A DNA stretch of 64,000 nt, taken from positions 304,486 through 368,485 of the forward strand of contig NZ_RHLG01000003.1 in assembly GCF_003712105.1 (NCBI RefSeq), in the 5' to 3' direction. Under the pieces are notes generated by a model, which was given only the letters and a program-made list of their open reading frames with translations, did no database searches and was not told where the DNA came from. This DNA is from Winogradskyella sp. Its GTDB lineage: Bacteria > Bacteroidota > Bacteroidia > Flavobacteriales > Flavobacteriaceae. Positions 35,367-44,726 of the stretch are shown here, piece by piece (positions within the stretch are counted from its first letter, which is position 1; the number at the start of each line of letters is the position of its first letter). A program made the position numbers and the translations under genes.

Positions 35367-35921
35367 GTGGAAAAGCCAGAAAAAGGAAGTTTATTAATAG
35401 CCGAACCTTCTATTATAGGAGACCTGTCTTTTAATAGAGCTGTTATACTTTTGGCAGACCATAACCAGTTAGGTTCTGTAGGATTTATATTAAATAAAAA
35501 ATTAGACTTTAACTTAAAAGACTTAATCGAAGGTACAGATTCTGACTTACCTATTTTTAATGGTGGACCTGTGGAGCAAGATAATTTGTATTTTATTCAT
35601 AAGTCTCCTGAGTTAATCCCAAATAGTGTGGAAATTTCGGAAGGTATCTTTTGGGGTGGTGACTTTTCTACAGTATTAGAATTGATAAATACGCAAAGAA
35701 TTACATCTAGAGATATAAAGTTCTTTTTAGGATATTCTGGATGGGAAGAAAATCAGTTAGTTTCAGAACTTAAATCACAAGCTTGGTTGGTTTCAGAAAA
35801 CACCCTTAAAAATAATATCATTTCTAAAAGCAGCTCAGAATTTTGGAAAGAGAAAATGTTGGAATTAGGTGGTGAATATTTGATTTGGTCTAATGCTCCT
35901 GAAAATCCAAGCTATAACTAA
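35367..35921 (+). CDS. YqgE/AlgH family protein
   Basis: The 184-residue UPF0301 protein has KGSLLIAEPSIIGDLSFNRA at the N-terminus and GSVGFILNKKLDF. Later segments are FNGGPVEQDNLYFIH and FFLGYSGWEENQLVSEL, all family hallmarks. The start is GTG at 35367, because an in-frame stop lies three codons upstream. The biochemical role is unknown. The end overlaps the convergent aminotransferase by 4 bp. Confidence 0.9.
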   Translation: MEKPEKGSLLIAEPSIIGDLSFNRAVILLADHNQLGSVGFILNKKLDFNLKDLIEGTDSDLPIFNGGPVEQDNLYFIHKSPELIPNSVEISEGIFWGGDFSTVLELINTQRITSRDIKFFLGYSGWEENQLVSELKSQAWLVSENTLKNNIISKSSSEFWKEKMLELGGEYLIWSNAPENPSYN

Positions 35922-36796
35922 GCCAATCGTAATTTTACATTTAGTAATTTAATGATCTCTTTTGCCGTAGTATTTGAAAATGCTTTTTTTCGATATTTAC
36001 CAACTGATTGTATACCTATAATAGTATTAGTAATAAATAATTCGTCAGCTTTTTGTAGTTCAAAAGGAGAAATCGAAGCTTCTTCTAAAACATAGTTAGG
36101 ATTATTTTGCAATACGCTTAGTATCTGCTTTCGCATTACACCCTTTAGACATCCATCTTCTAAAGGCGGCGTTTTAATGGTATCACCTTTGACTAAAAAA
36201 AGGTTCCCGTTAAGCGCTTCAATGACATTTTTATTAGTGTTTAAAACTAAGCAATTATCTAAGTCATTTTCCTCGGCATAAATGCTTCCTATTATTTGTA
36301 TGGCTTTATTATTAGACTTTAATCCTGATAATAGTCCTGGAGCAACATAATAGTCTTTATATAAATCCACTAGGTAATCCTCAAACGGATTAATATTATA
36401 AAAAACATTATCTAGTTCTTCGGTAACAATATTATAACCAACACTAGTATTTTTGGATGGTAGATATTTACCGCCTTGTCCTCTATCTACTGTTAGCCTT
36501 ACTCTAGCTGATTTAGTATTATGATTAGCCTCAACAGTTTTTAAAATCTCCTCTTCAAAAAATTCCATAGTAAAATGCATAGGAATATCCATTCTCATTA
36601 TGCGCATTGAAGACATTAATCTAAAATAATGGTCTTCAAGAAAAAACACTTTAGAGTTTACTACACGTAATGTTTCAAATAAAGCATCACCATATTTATA
36701 ACCTCTATTTTCTAAGGATATATTTGCTTTAGAAGAATCGACTAAACTTCCATTTTTGTTTACCATAAAAAAAGTCCCAAATATATTTTGGGACAA
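35918..36796 (-). CDS. Class IV PLP aminotransferase/lyase
   Basis: The 292-residue protein is of the fold-type IV PLP family (branched-chain aminotransferase, D-amino-acid aminotransferase or aminodeoxychorismate lyase PabC). The N-terminal segment GYKYGDALFETLRV is typical. The PLP Lys is probably in LLSGLKSNNKA, with EALNGNLFLV and LEDGCLKGVMRKQIL downstream. Length and the short N-terminus would suit PabC or a D-amino-acid enzyme; the motifs do not decide. The START-like gene lies 27 bp upstream on the same strand. Confidence 0.82.
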   Translation of the reverse strand: MSQNIFGTFFMVNKNGSLVDSSKANISLENRGYKYGDALFETLRVVNSKVFFLEDHYFRLMSSMRIMRMDIPMHFTMEFFEEEILKTVEANHNTKSARVRLTVDRGQGGKYLPSKNTSVGYNIVTEELDNVFYNINPFEDYLVDLYKDYYVAPGLLSGLKSNNKAIQIIGSIYAEENDLDNCLVLNTNKNVIEALNGNLFLVKGDTIKTPPLEDGCLKGVMRKQILSVLQNNPNYVLEEASISPFELQKADELFITNTIIGIQSVGKYRKKAFSNTTAKEIIKLLNVKLRLA

Positions 36797-36823
36797 AGAT
36801 AATGCTTGTGTGTTATAATTGAT

Positions 36824-37216
36824 TTAAGCTGAGCCTAAAACTTGTTTTAAACTACCAATCATGTTCTCCCATAGCATTTTAGATTCTTCAATTTCATCTT
36901 CATCTGAAAAATCGGTAACAATAAGAGATACATCTTTAGTTATTTCATCAACTTGTATGCGTATTTCAAAATAATAGGTATTTCCATCTTCTTCATCCTC
37001 TAACCATCTAAATTTCACACGCTCGGCACTCTTTTTTAATAAAAGTTTTGCTTGTTCTTCACTTCCATCCCAAATAAATGTAAATAGTTCTCCTCTACTA
37101 TTAACGTTATCTGCATACCATTCTGACAATCCAGAAGGTGTTGATATATACTGAAATAACAATGATGGGGAAGCATGTATAGGAAACTCTAATTCATACT
37201 TAATTTTATCGTCCAT
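36824..37216 (-). CDS. START-like (SRPBCC/AHSA1-type) domain protein
   Basis: The 130-residue protein has a single hydrophobic-pocket fold: ELEFPIHASPSLLFQYISTP and LSEWYADNV, with the acidic C-terminal half EEDGNTYYFEIRIQVDEITK. It is a common flavobacterial family next to this aminotransferase. The ligand is unknown. It is the last chromosomal gene before the tRNA-Met and the island. Confidence 0.85.
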   Translation of the reverse strand: MDDKIKYELEFPIHASPSLLFQYISTPSGLSEWYADNVNSRGELFTFIWDGSEEQAKLLLKKSAERVKFRWLEDEEDGNTYYFEIRIQVDEITKDVSLIVTDFSDEDEIEESKMLWENMIGSLKQVLGSA

Positions 37217-37299
37217 ATAAGAAAAATTATATGCTCAATATATACAATTATGCCTCAATTCAAAACTTTAATTAAAATATTTTTTTTTAGAACCATCTG

Positions 37300-37330
37300 T
37301 TTGTTGTCTTTGAATTTGTTTTTATATTTG
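37300..37330 (+). promoter_or_regulatory. Promoter of tRNA-Met
   Basis: TTTG (37300-37303), exactly 19 bp, then TATATTTG (37323-37330), 13 bp before the tRNA. It matches the full Bacteroidota -33/-7 consensus. Confidence 0.82.
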
Positions 37331-37343
37331 CAGCCGCAATAAT

Positions 37344-37417
37344 GGCGAGGTAGCTCAGTTGGTTAGAGCGTCGGATTCATAACCCGGAGGTCTCGAGTTC
37401 AAATCTCGATCTCGCTA
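37344..37417 (+). tRNA. tRNA-Met (anticodon CAT)
   Basis: A 74-nt cloverleaf folds by eye. The acceptor is GGCGAGG / TCTCGCT, with a G-U first pair and discriminator A. The D-arm is GCTC...GAGC, and the anticodon loop is TTCATAA. The T-arm is TCGAG-TTCAAAT-CTCGA. The CCA end is not fully encoded (CAG follows). The lowest anticodon-stem pair is A-C, which I believe is usual for this tRNA in the phylum. CAT could also mark a lysidine-modified Ile tRNA, but the overall form fits elongator Met. Its 3' half, from the anticodon onward, is duplicated at 59577. Confidence 0.9.
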
Positions 37418-37553
37418 CAGCAGTAAAGGCTTGATGTATTCATCAAGCTTTTTTTATGAGCAATATTCAAGCTTGCTGCAATATGCATGGGAATAAAAAC
37501 AATTGAGGTGGTAAATCACGAAAGCCTTTACTATTGCCAAGGCCAATTATTAA
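37378..37553 (+). repeat. Island-bounding direct repeat, left copy (tRNA 3' half plus downstream DNA)
   Basis: The repeat runs from the CAT anticodon of tRNA-Met through its terminator to just before the manA stop, about 176 bp. The right copy lies exactly 22,199 bp further on, gapless by eye, with about 10-12 mismatches (about 94% identity). Both copies include the hairpin terminator and a run reading CAATTGAGGTGGTAAATCAC. It acts here as the intact, tRNA-containing side. Confidence 0.88.
37429..37455 (+). terminator. Rho-independent terminator of tRNA-Met
   Basis: GCTTGATG-TATT-CATCAAGC followed by seven T, 11 bp after the tRNA. The same hairpin is conserved in the right repeat copy at 59628-59654. 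Confidence 0.88.
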
Positions 37554-37565
37554 CGATATCAATAG

Positions 37566-38540
37566 TTATAAATTGTTAACATAGATTTCCAAAAATTTAG
37601 CGCTGAATCCATTGAATTGTACACTTTTACAGGTTGCTGGTATTAATACAGTTTCGCCTTTCGAGACAAATTCACCGATACCATCAATGGTAACTTTGGC
37701 TTTTCCATCAACACACATAAATATTTTAAATGAATCAATATTATCATAGTTTCGTTTATCTGACTCTATTACCTCAAAAATATTTGTGGTAAAAAAATCA
37801 CAGTCTACTAAATTGCTAGTTTGATTATGTTTTAAGTGGTATTTAACCTTACTGTTAGATTTAAATACCTTAGTTGCTTTTATTGCTAATTCGGTATGTA
37901 ATTCTCTTTTATTGCCAACTTTATCAATTCTATCCCAATCATATACTCTATACGTCACATCACTAGTTTGTTGAATCTCAGCTGCCAAAACACCAGCGCC
38001 GATGGCATGCACCTTTCCGGCAGGAATGAAATAGCTATCACCTTCTTTTACTTTATTAGTATTGAAAAATTTTTCAACGTTTTTAGCGCTAATTTCATTC
38101 AAAACATCTTTCGATATTTTATTGTTTTTTAGTCCCAATATTATTTCCGCATCTTTTTCACTTTCCATTATATACCACATCTCAGTTTTGCCAAAAGTGT
38201 CGTGATATGTCATCGCCATTTTATCATCAGGATGTACCTGCACAGATAAGTCTGACTTAGCATCCAAAAACTTAATCAATAAAGGAAATTTGTAACCATA
38301 GACTGATATATTATGTGCTCCGAGGAAATCACCTCCGAAGTTTCTTATTAAATCATTTAATGACTTTCCTTTATAAAGACCGTTAGATACAACTGAAACA
38401 TTCCCATCAACACCAGATATTTCCCAGCTTTCCCCGATATTTTTTGACATTGTATTTTTATTTAAAACCTTAGACAGTTTTTCACCTCCCCAAATTTTTT
38501 CTTTTAATATTGGTCTGAATTTAATTGGATATGCTTCCAT
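37566..38540 (-). CDS. manA: Class I mannose-6-phosphate isomerase
   Basis: This is a zinc enzyme that interconverts fructose-6-P and mannose-6-P and feeds GDP-mannose for polysaccharides. The 324 residues are of the short bacterial type: FRPILKEKIWGGEKLSKVL at the start, then GESWEIS. The zinc ligands are in DLSVQVHPDD and GKTEMWYIM, with FIPAGKVHAIGAGVLAAEIQ later. It is the gene nearest the left island repeat, 12 bp away. It is downstream of two glycosyltransferase-type genes on the same strand, probably cotranscribed from the promoter near 40250-40330. Confidence 0.92.
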   Translation of the reverse strand: MEAYPIKFRPILKEKIWGGEKLSKVLNKNTMSKNIGESWEISGVDGNVSVVSNGLYKGKSLNDLIRNFGGDFLGAHNISVYGYKFPLLIKFLDAKSDLSVQVHPDDKMAMTYHDTFGKTEMWYIMESEKDAEIILGLKNNKISKDVLNEISAKNVEKFFNTNKVKEGDSYFIPAGKVHAIGAGVLAAEIQQTSDVTYRVYDWDRIDKVGNKRELHTELAIKATKVFKSNSKVKYHLKHNQTSNLVDCDFFTTNIFEVIESDKRNYDNIDSFKIFMCVDGKAKVTIDGIGEFVSKGETVLIPATCKSVQFNGFSAKFLEIYVNNL

Positions 38541-38575
38541 ACTATAAATTTTAAAGTTTTGAGTGTTCTTTGTTA

Positions 38576-39043
38576 CTAATTGTACTTTAAATCTTGAGAT
38601 TGAAAATAATCGAGAATTGAAAAAACACTTTTTAGTAATGTTGATTTAACGCGTTGTATTTGGTTAATTTTTCTCTCGAAATTGATGATTTCATCCCTTT
38701 CTAAATTGATTGATTTAATAATATCATTGAGATCATAATTGAGTCTTTTAATTTCATTGACATCAATAAAACCTATATGTTTTAAATCGAAACTATTGGA
38801 CATAAATCTAGCACCTGCACGTTTTGCAGATTCTATACTCACTTTCTTTTTTATTTGTACTACTGATACTAAATGTTCGCAATTTTTCTTCACTTCCAAG
38901 ATTTTTTCTAGAGTGTCGTCCTTACTATTATTATCTACAAGACAAATTTTAGCATCAATTATTGATGCAATATTCTTTACAACAATCTTAGGTTTTATAT
39001 CATCAGAATTGTTATGAAATATGATAATTATTCCTATACTCAT
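38576..39043 (-). CDS. Truncated, degenerate GT2 glycosyltransferase paralogue
   Basis: The 155-residue protein is collinear with the glycosyltransferase part of the fusion protein encoded just upstream. IGIIIIFHNNSDDI matches VGVVIPCYNEEE, CLVDNNSKDDTLEKI matches CFVNDGSKDKTLEVL, and HIGFIDVNEIKR matches YIGFLDADLSTD. The DxD metal motif is therefore lost (DVN), and the second half of the domain is missing. It may be a decaying duplicate or a regulatory partner of the active enzyme. It lies 16 bp after the fusion gene. Confidence 0.65.
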   Translation of the reverse strand: MSIGIIIIFHNNSDDIKPKIVVKNIASIIDAKICLVDNNSKDDTLEKILEVKKNCEHLVSVVQIKKKVSIESAKRAGARFMSNSFDLKHIGFIDVNEIKRLNYDLNDIIKSINLERDEIINFERKINQIQRVKSTLLKSVFSILDYFQSQDLKYN

Positions 39044-39059
39044 TATTAATCTAGTATTG

Positions 39060-40244
39060 TTAAACTATTCCTAACTGATCTGTAAGTGTATTGTTTTTCC
39101 TATTTTTATTTCTATACACCCAAGCAATTTGAGCTAATTGCATTACAATTTTTATAGAATCTTTCATAGATAGTTTAGAACCATCTGCGTGTATCCAACG
39201 CTTAAGAGGTTTTTCGCAAAGCATTGTTTTAGCTTTTTTAAGACCGAAGTGAATCGTAATCCTTTTAAAAATCTCTACATCAAATATCCACCGCGTTACA
39301 AACTTTCTACTAAAAGCAACATCAATAACATCTTTGTGGAAAATTTTGGCCCCACATTGAGTGTCTTTGAAGTTCATCGAAAGAATTTTTCTTATAATAT
39401 AATTTATAGTTAGGCTTATTACTTTTCTTGCAGACTCTTTAGTGATATTTGCTCCCATTCTAGAAATACGAGACCCACTGACAATTTTATACTCCGATTC
39501 CTCCATTGTTTTTACTAAATCATCAAAATCTGATAAATCTGTAGATAAATCTGCATCCAAAAATCCGATATAATCCAAATCACTCTTCTTTGCCATATGC
39601 AATATACCTAACCTTACAGCTTCTGCCTTTCCACCATTCTTCTCGCAATTATAAACTGAAATAAAATCTTCTCTACCCTTCTGTAAATCGTTCAAAACTT
39701 CAAGAGTTTTGTCTTTACTACCGTCATTAACGAAACATAAATGGTATCCTGAATTTTGATTTACAAAACTCAAAAATTCATTGCTTAACAATCGTTCTTC
39801 TTCATTATAACATGGGATGACCACACCAACACATCGTTTTTGAATTATTATATTATTTTCTTCGTTTATACTCTTATTTAAACCCGGCGCCCCGATTAAT
39901 CGCTTTACTCTGGCACAAATTTCAGCTAGACTTAAAGGTTTTTTCATATAATCGTTAATACCAAGTTCAAACGCTTTTGTTATAGCATCATTTTTTGTAT
40001 TACCAGATAATATCATTATTGGCGTTTCAGACGCCCTTGTAATTCTTATATGAGTTACGACATCAAAACCAGAAACACCTGGCATATTAATATCTACAAT
40101 TACTAAATCTGGTTTGAATTCATCATATAATACTAAACCTTTAGTAGCATCTGTCTCAATTACCACTTCGTAGCCCAATTCCATTAATCGTTTTGCCAAC
40201 GGAAGTAGCACTAATTGTTGATCGTCTATGGCTAAAACCTTCAT
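39060..40244 (-). CDS. Response-regulator receiver fused to a GT2 glycosyltransferase
   Basis: The 394-residue protein has two domains and no membrane segment. The receiver domain (1-120) has the acidic pair Asp7-Asp8, phosphoacceptor Asp51 in VIVDINMPG and the KKPLSLAE lysine. After a 15-residue linker, a GT2 glycosyltransferase of the dolichol-phosphate-sugar synthase type follows (about 138-350), with VVIPCYNEEERL, FVNDGSKDKT, LDADLSTD (DxD) and DTQCGAKIFHKD. Such enzymes load a sugar onto undecaprenyl phosphate. The fusion suggests phosphorylation-controlled sugar activation. LytTR-type boxes lie 91 bp upstream. Confidence 0.87.
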   Translation of the reverse strand: MKVLAIDDQQLVLLPLAKRLMELGYEVVIETDATKGLVLYDEFKPDLVIVDINMPGVSGFDVVTHIRITRASETPIMILSGNTKNDAITKAFELGINDYMKKPLSLAEICARVKRLIGAPGLNKSINEENNIIIQKRCVGVVIPCYNEEERLLSNEFLSFVNQNSGYHLCFVNDGSKDKTLEVLNDLQKGREDFISVYNCEKNGGKAEAVRLGILHMAKKSDLDYIGFLDADLSTDLSDFDDLVKTMEESEYKIVSGSRISRMGANITKESARKVISLTINYIIRKILSMNFKDTQCGAKIFHKDVIDVAFSRKFVTRWIFDVEIFKRITIHFGLKKAKTMLCEKPLKRWIHADGSKLSMKDSIKIVMQLAQIAWVYRNKNRKNNTLTDQLGIV

Positions 40245-40334
40245 ATTTCTTTGTTTTTGTGTTTAAATTTCAGTCTAAAAGTACTTTTATTGACCTCCAG
40301 AACTTCTTAAATTAGTTAGATATGCGTTTTAGTA

Positions 40335-40362
40335 TAGACGAATGGTAGTTTGCTGTAGATGA
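40335..40362 (+). promoter_or_regulatory. LytTR-type box pair, island site 1
   Basis: TAGACGA (40335-40341) and TAGATGA (40356-40362) are direct repeats with a 21-bp period. The 14-bp spacer ATGGTAGTTTGCTG differs from that of site 2 at one base. The complement ACCATTCGTC resembles the AlgR box ACCGTTCGTC. The site lies between the divergent receiver-GT gene and the 40429 operon. A TATATTTA -7-like element at 40392-40399 is 29 bp downstream toward 40429. Confidence 0.68.
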
Positions 40363-40428
40363 TTATAAATGGATTGACATTTTTAATTATATATATTTAC
40401 AGTATTGATAACATTATCAATGATTTAA

Positions 40429-43400
40429 ATGAAAAACGCCTCAAATAAATATCTAATTTCAGCATTACTCATTGCAGTTGCATTTCATGGTACTTCTATA
40501 TTCTTTACTTTAGAATCGACATATGATGCACTTATTCACTTATTCTTTGCCGATCATTATACGAATAGCTGGTTTGAACCATGGAATTATAAATGGTATA
40601 CTGGTTTTACAGTAATGAGCTATCCACCATTAGTACATCAATCTATAGCTGCACTTTCTTTCATAGGTGGGCTTAAATTTGGGTTGTTTAGTGTGGCACT
40701 TATAGGAATTGTTCTATTTATTACAGGTGTTTATAGATTCTCGCTATTAATATCATCCAGTAGAACAATCGCAGGTTATGCCTCAATACTTGCTGTATTT
40801 TCGTCATCATTTATCGAAACATTACATTTATTTGGACAACTTCCGAGTATTATTGGCATATCTATCTTGATGCATGCCTTACCTGAAATCTACCTATGGT
40901 TAAAGACAGGTAGATGGCGTTATCTGGCAACATCTCTTTCTTTAATAGCAGTCACTGTCACTTCGCATCACGTTACTCCAATCTTTGGGATGGTATTCTT
41001 TATTTTTCCTTTAATAGGAATGGTAATTATAGATAATGCCCGAGAAAGCACACAGTCATTTAAGGCTGTTACTTTGAAGTTATTTATAAGGAGTTTTGTT
41101 AAACTATTTACACGCATTGTCGGGTTTGGCGTTCTATCGTTATTGGTTATAATAATATGCATACTACCATATTGGATAAACTCAAAAAATAACCCTATTA
41201 ACCAAGTTCCTATTCCTCATGGATCAAGAGACAACTTCTTAGAAGTCACCTCATCTGGACTTGTGTTCTTTTTAATACCATGGGGAATTTTATTGATTTT
41301 AATACCTTATATCGTCTATAGATTTTATAGTAAGCGTTATTTATTTTTTGGCTTATCAATAACTATATTGTTTATACTTGGAACTGGTGGAACTACTCCC
41401 ATTCCTAAGTTAATATTAGGTGAGACTGCCTTTAACATTTTGACCTTAGATCGTTTTACGCTATGGGCTTCGATAATGTCTTTACCAATGTTTGGAGAAT
41501 TTACGTATCGCTTTGTAGAAGGTGATTTAAAAGCGCTAATACAATCTAAATTTGGGGCTGTTTACCATCGTATCGTTGGTGGTGTTTTGGCAAGTTCGTT
41601 GTTATTCATGACTATCTTTACAATGAGTCTTGGATACTTCAAACCTTCACAGCCACAGAAAATTAAGATGCTACCGATTGTTAATTTTCTTAATCAAGAT
41701 CAACATGACCAATGGAGATATATGACTTTAGGATTTGGAGATCAAATGGCGTGGCTTTCGTCGCAAACTAATGCAATGTCTGTAGATGGTAATTATCATT
41801 CTGCAAGGCGGTTACCCGAACTTACAACAAGACCAATTGAACGCTTAGAGAATTCAAAATTTAAAGGAATTGAAGGTATTGGGTCCCTACAGCAATTCCT
41901 AAGCGTACCAGAGAAATACAATCTAAAATACATTTTTTCTAACGATAAATTCTATGATCCTATTTTATATTTTTGTGGTTGGCAACGCTTACGCCAGCTT
42001 GAGAATGGGATTATGGTTTGGGAAAAACTCAATGTACCCCCATTATCATCTATATTGCCAAAAGAGGAAGTAGATACTTGGCAAAAACTGTTTTGGGGCA
42101 TTATTCCATTTTTGAGCATATTGGTAGCTTTTTTACTAAATGTACAAGCTTTTTTTATTCGAAGCTTAAAAACTAAACTTAAGCCATTACCTGAATATTT
42201 AAACTTTAGAAATGATTATTCGTATTTTCAAAAAGGGCTTTTAAAAATCAGTCATACTTGGTCTATATTTTTTTTATTAATCGTTGGATTTGGGATTTAC
42301 AAATTCTACATCAAAAATGATGCACATCACTCTCCTGAAAATGCTATTCTTGCATATTACGATGCTCTTGATTTTAAAGAATTTAAAAAAGCTCATAGTA
42401 TAATTAATCCTGAAAGTCATATGACCATTGCGCAATACATGTTAGAGGTTTCTGTAACTGATGGTCTATTAAGTTCGTACGCAAAATTAGATGCCATAAA
42501 TACCGAAATTATAAGTCAAACTAGCAAACTTGCAACTGTAAAAGTGAATACTTATTGGATAACCCCTTTAGAAAAGATTCATAAAATCTACTACAGGTCT
42601 CTAATAAAGATTAGTGGCAAATGGTACTTGGAACCAGAAGATATCACTACTGATTTGCCTCCAGATCAACTTTACACAAGTAATAAAACCAATTACTTCA
42701 ATCAAGGACGTCGAAGAATAACAACCGAACAGACTTATCATGAAGATGTTTTAAAACAACCGGTTTTAGAAATTATTGAAGCTAAGCTCGTTAAGTTTAA
42801 TAATAGTTATGCCATAATTGGTGAAATTCAAAATATTGATAATGTACCTGCAGATGTGGTTTTAAAAGGCACCTTATATAATGATGATGACAAACAATTA
42901 GCGACTTATAACGCTAAATATCATGTAAAGCATAAATTATTACCAAAAGAAGTAAGTCCTTTCAGAATAAACTTTGAAGGTATTGCCTGGTCTAGAATAA
43001 AGGATTCAATTCCAAAAACTTTTAATCCTGATGAGTTCACTCCTATTGAATTAGAAGAACAACCTACTAAATTTAATCTCCATGCCGCAGCAAATGTTTC
43101 TGGTTCGGATTTATTTAAAAACACCTCACTATCTATTATTAATATTGATAATAATAATATAATCGGTTCACTATTTAATAGTGGCACCGAAGAAGTTACA
43201 ATTCCGCAATTATTGGTTTCCTATTACAATGAAAGTAAAGATTTATTATGGGTAGATCATATGTTTATAAAAGATGGTATTCGTCAACAAAGAAAGCAAC
43301 GCTTTCAATATCCAATCATAAAAAAAAATAGTATCAGAATTATAAGTAATGATATGAGTAATTGTTATGTAAATGGCTTACCTAATAAACCAATATCACA

Positions 43401-43518
43401 TAAAATTGTTTCTGATCGCATTATTGATCATTCCGATAAAGAATTACAACATATAAATCATCCTAATTATAAATTTATAAAACTAGATATCAATACCTTT
43501 ATTGGTAATCCAAACTAA
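40429..43518 (+). CDS. PTPS-related/GT-C-like polytopic membrane protein with large soluble C-terminus
   Basis: The protein has 1029 residues. About ten membrane helices occupy residues 8-420, with an acidic first loop (FTLESTYDALIHLFFADHY) as in GT-C glycosyltransferases and the 6-pyruvoyl-tetrahydropterin-synthase-related (PTPS_related) membrane family. Two more helices lie near 555-580 and 608-626. The last 400 residues are outside the membrane. They begin with an NTF2-like domain (SPENAILAYYDALDFKEFKK, KISGKWYLEPEDI) and continue with beta-rich repeats. It probably polymerises or transfers lipid-linked sugars at the outer face of the inner membrane. It is cotranscribed with the next two genes. 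Confidence 0.7.
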   Translation: MKNASNKYLISALLIAVAFHGTSIFFTLESTYDALIHLFFADHYTNSWFEPWNYKWYTGFTVMSYPPLVHQSIAALSFIGGLKFGLFSVALIGIVLFITGVYRFSLLISSSRTIAGYASILAVFSSSFIETLHLFGQLPSIIGISILMHALPEIYLWLKTGRWRYLATSLSLIAVTVTSHHVTPIFGMVFFIFPLIGMVIIDNARESTQSFKAVTLKLFIRSFVKLFTRIVGFGVLSLLVIIICILPYWINSKNNPINQVPIPHGSRDNFLEVTSSGLVFFLIPWGILLILIPYIVYRFYSKRYLFFGLSITILFILGTGGTTPIPKLILGETAFNILTLDRFTLWASIMSLPMFGEFTYRFVEGDLKALIQSKFGAVYHRIVGGVLASSLLFMTIFTMSLGYFKPSQPQKIKMLPIVNFLNQDQHDQWRYMTLGFGDQMAWLSSQTNAMSVDGNYHSARRLPELTTRPIERLENSKFKGIEGIGSLQQFLSVPEKYNLKYIFSNDKFYDPILYFCGWQRLRQLENGIMVWEKLNVPPLSSILPKEEVDTWQKLFWGIIPFLSILVAFLLNVQAFFIRSLKTKLKPLPEYLNFRNDYSYFQKGLLKISHTWSIFFLLIVGFGIYKFYIKNDAHHSPENAILAYYDALDFKEFKKAHSIINPESHMTIAQYMLEVSVTDGLLSSYAKLDAINTEIISQTSKLATVKVNTYWITPLEKIHKIYYRSLIKISGKWYLEPEDITTDLPPDQLYTSNKTNYFNQGRRRITTEQTYHEDVLKQPVLEIIEAKLVKFNNSYAIIGEIQNIDNVPADVVLKGTLYNDDDKQLATYNAKYHVKHKLLPKEVSPFRINFEGIAWSRIKDSIPKTFNPDEFTPIELEEQPTKFNLHAAANVSGSDLFKNTSLSIINIDNNNIIGSLFNSGTEEVTIPQLLVSYYNESKDLLWVDHMFIKDGIRQQRKQRFQYPIIKKNSIRIISNDMSNCYVNGLPNKPISHKIVSDRIIDHSDKELQHINHPNYKFIKLDINTFIGNPN

Positions 43519-44726
43519 TGTCATTAAAACCCTTTTACATATCGCTAATTACAATTGTACTCATTTTTACCTGCCTAAATATTAAAGAGGATAAATCGCG
43601 CTATACTTTAGTTACAAAAACAAAAGTATATAATGCAGGAGATATCATTACTTTAGAATTTGATTTTAATGGTGATTCTGATGTAATTCTATATTGCTCC
43701 AATACCTATGGTTCACTTATACTAAAACCTGAAATAGGTAACACATTAAAATTTGTTATCCCAGAAATATTATCTATTAAGTCAGGTATATTAAATTGGG
43801 AATTACTTTCGGATTCTGAACTAAATTCTGGACAAATTAAAATTCATCCAAAAAACGAAATTTCAGAAATTGAAACTTACATTGGACCACCAAGTATTGA
43901 AGCAGGAGGTAATGATTACACAATGGTCGTAGCTCTACCAACTGACAAACTAGATAATCCTTTAATAGATGGCACTAAAGTCTCAGTAAAACACCAATTC
44001 TTAGAGATAGAAGAGCGTGATATGATATCTACTAAGCATGGCTATGGGTACAAAAATTTATATTCTTATCAGAAAAGTGGACGTATGCTAATTAATACGG
44101 AGTGTTTAGGGTTGAATTCAAAAGAATTCGATATAAATATAGTACCAGCAATACCAACAAATTTTACAATCTCAACTGATCGTGTTCACAACTATGCAGA
44201 TGGTAATCAAATTACAACATTTAGAACCTCAACAATTAAAGACCGCTACAACAACATAGTAAGTGACGGTACGTTTGTATCCTTTTTTATTACAAATAAA
44301 GACGGCTACAAAACAGAAACTTCAGGTGCAACGATAAATGGTGTAGCAACAGCAAAAGTGTTACACCCTGATCGTGCTGAAGAATGGGATGTTAAAGCAT
44401 ATATAGAAGGTATCGCTAATAGTGATATTATAACCATAAGTTATGAGAAAGCTATTACTGATTTTAAAGTCTCATTCTCTAAAAATAATAGGACCGTCAC
44501 TGTAGGGCCATTACAAAGTTTTATGAATCAATATATTCCTAATGGGCTAAATGTAACTTTAAAATTATTTAAAAAAGGAAATTTTGAAGACAAAATTACT
44601 GCTCAAAGCGTTGATGGTTTTGCTACTTTCAAATTAAAAAAAGATCGTTTTCCTAAAGGTTACTATACAATAGAAATTGAAGTTGCAGGTATCAAAAAAT
44701 CTTTCACTAAAATAAGTTATGAGTAA
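43518..44726 (+). CDS. Exported Ig-like (invasin-type) protein
   Basis: The 402-residue protein has a short N-terminal hydrophobic segment ending IFTCLN, so it may be a lipoprotein with the Cys near residue 19. The rest looks like three or four Ig-like beta domains. One resembles invasin/Big_1 modules (ISTDRVHNYADGNQITTFRT, then DGTFVSFFITNKDG and GVATAKVL). The start overlaps the previous stop (TAATG), and the end overlaps the glycosidase by 8 bp, so all three are translationally coupled. It may scaffold the polymer or the enzyme on the periplasmic side. Confidence 0.62.
   Translation: MSLKPFYISLITIVLIFTCLNIKEDKSRYTLVTKTKVYNAGDIITLEFDFNGDSDVILYCSNTYGSLILKPEIGNTLKFVIPEILSIKSGILNWELLSDSELNSGQIKIHPKNEISEIETYIGPPSIEAGGNDYTMVVALPTDKLDNPLIDGTKVSVKHQFLEIEERDMISTKHGYGYKNLYSYQKSGRMLINTECLGLNSKEFDINIVPAIPTNFTISTDRVHNYADGNQITTFRTSTIKDRYNNIVSDGTFVSFFITNKDGYKTETSGATINGVATAKVLHPDRAEEWDVKAYIEGIANSDIITISYEKAITDFKVSFSKNNRTVTVGPLQSFMNQYIPNGLNVTLKLFKKGNFEDKITAQSVDGFATFKLKKDRFPKGYYTIEIEVAGIKKSFTKISYE

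Noticed and set aside
37371..37387. A-C mismatch at the base of the tRNA-Met anticodon loop as a sign of a pseudo-tRNA
   Set aside because: All other stems and the promoter/terminator are intact, and I believe the mismatch is usual for this tRNA in Bacteroidota.
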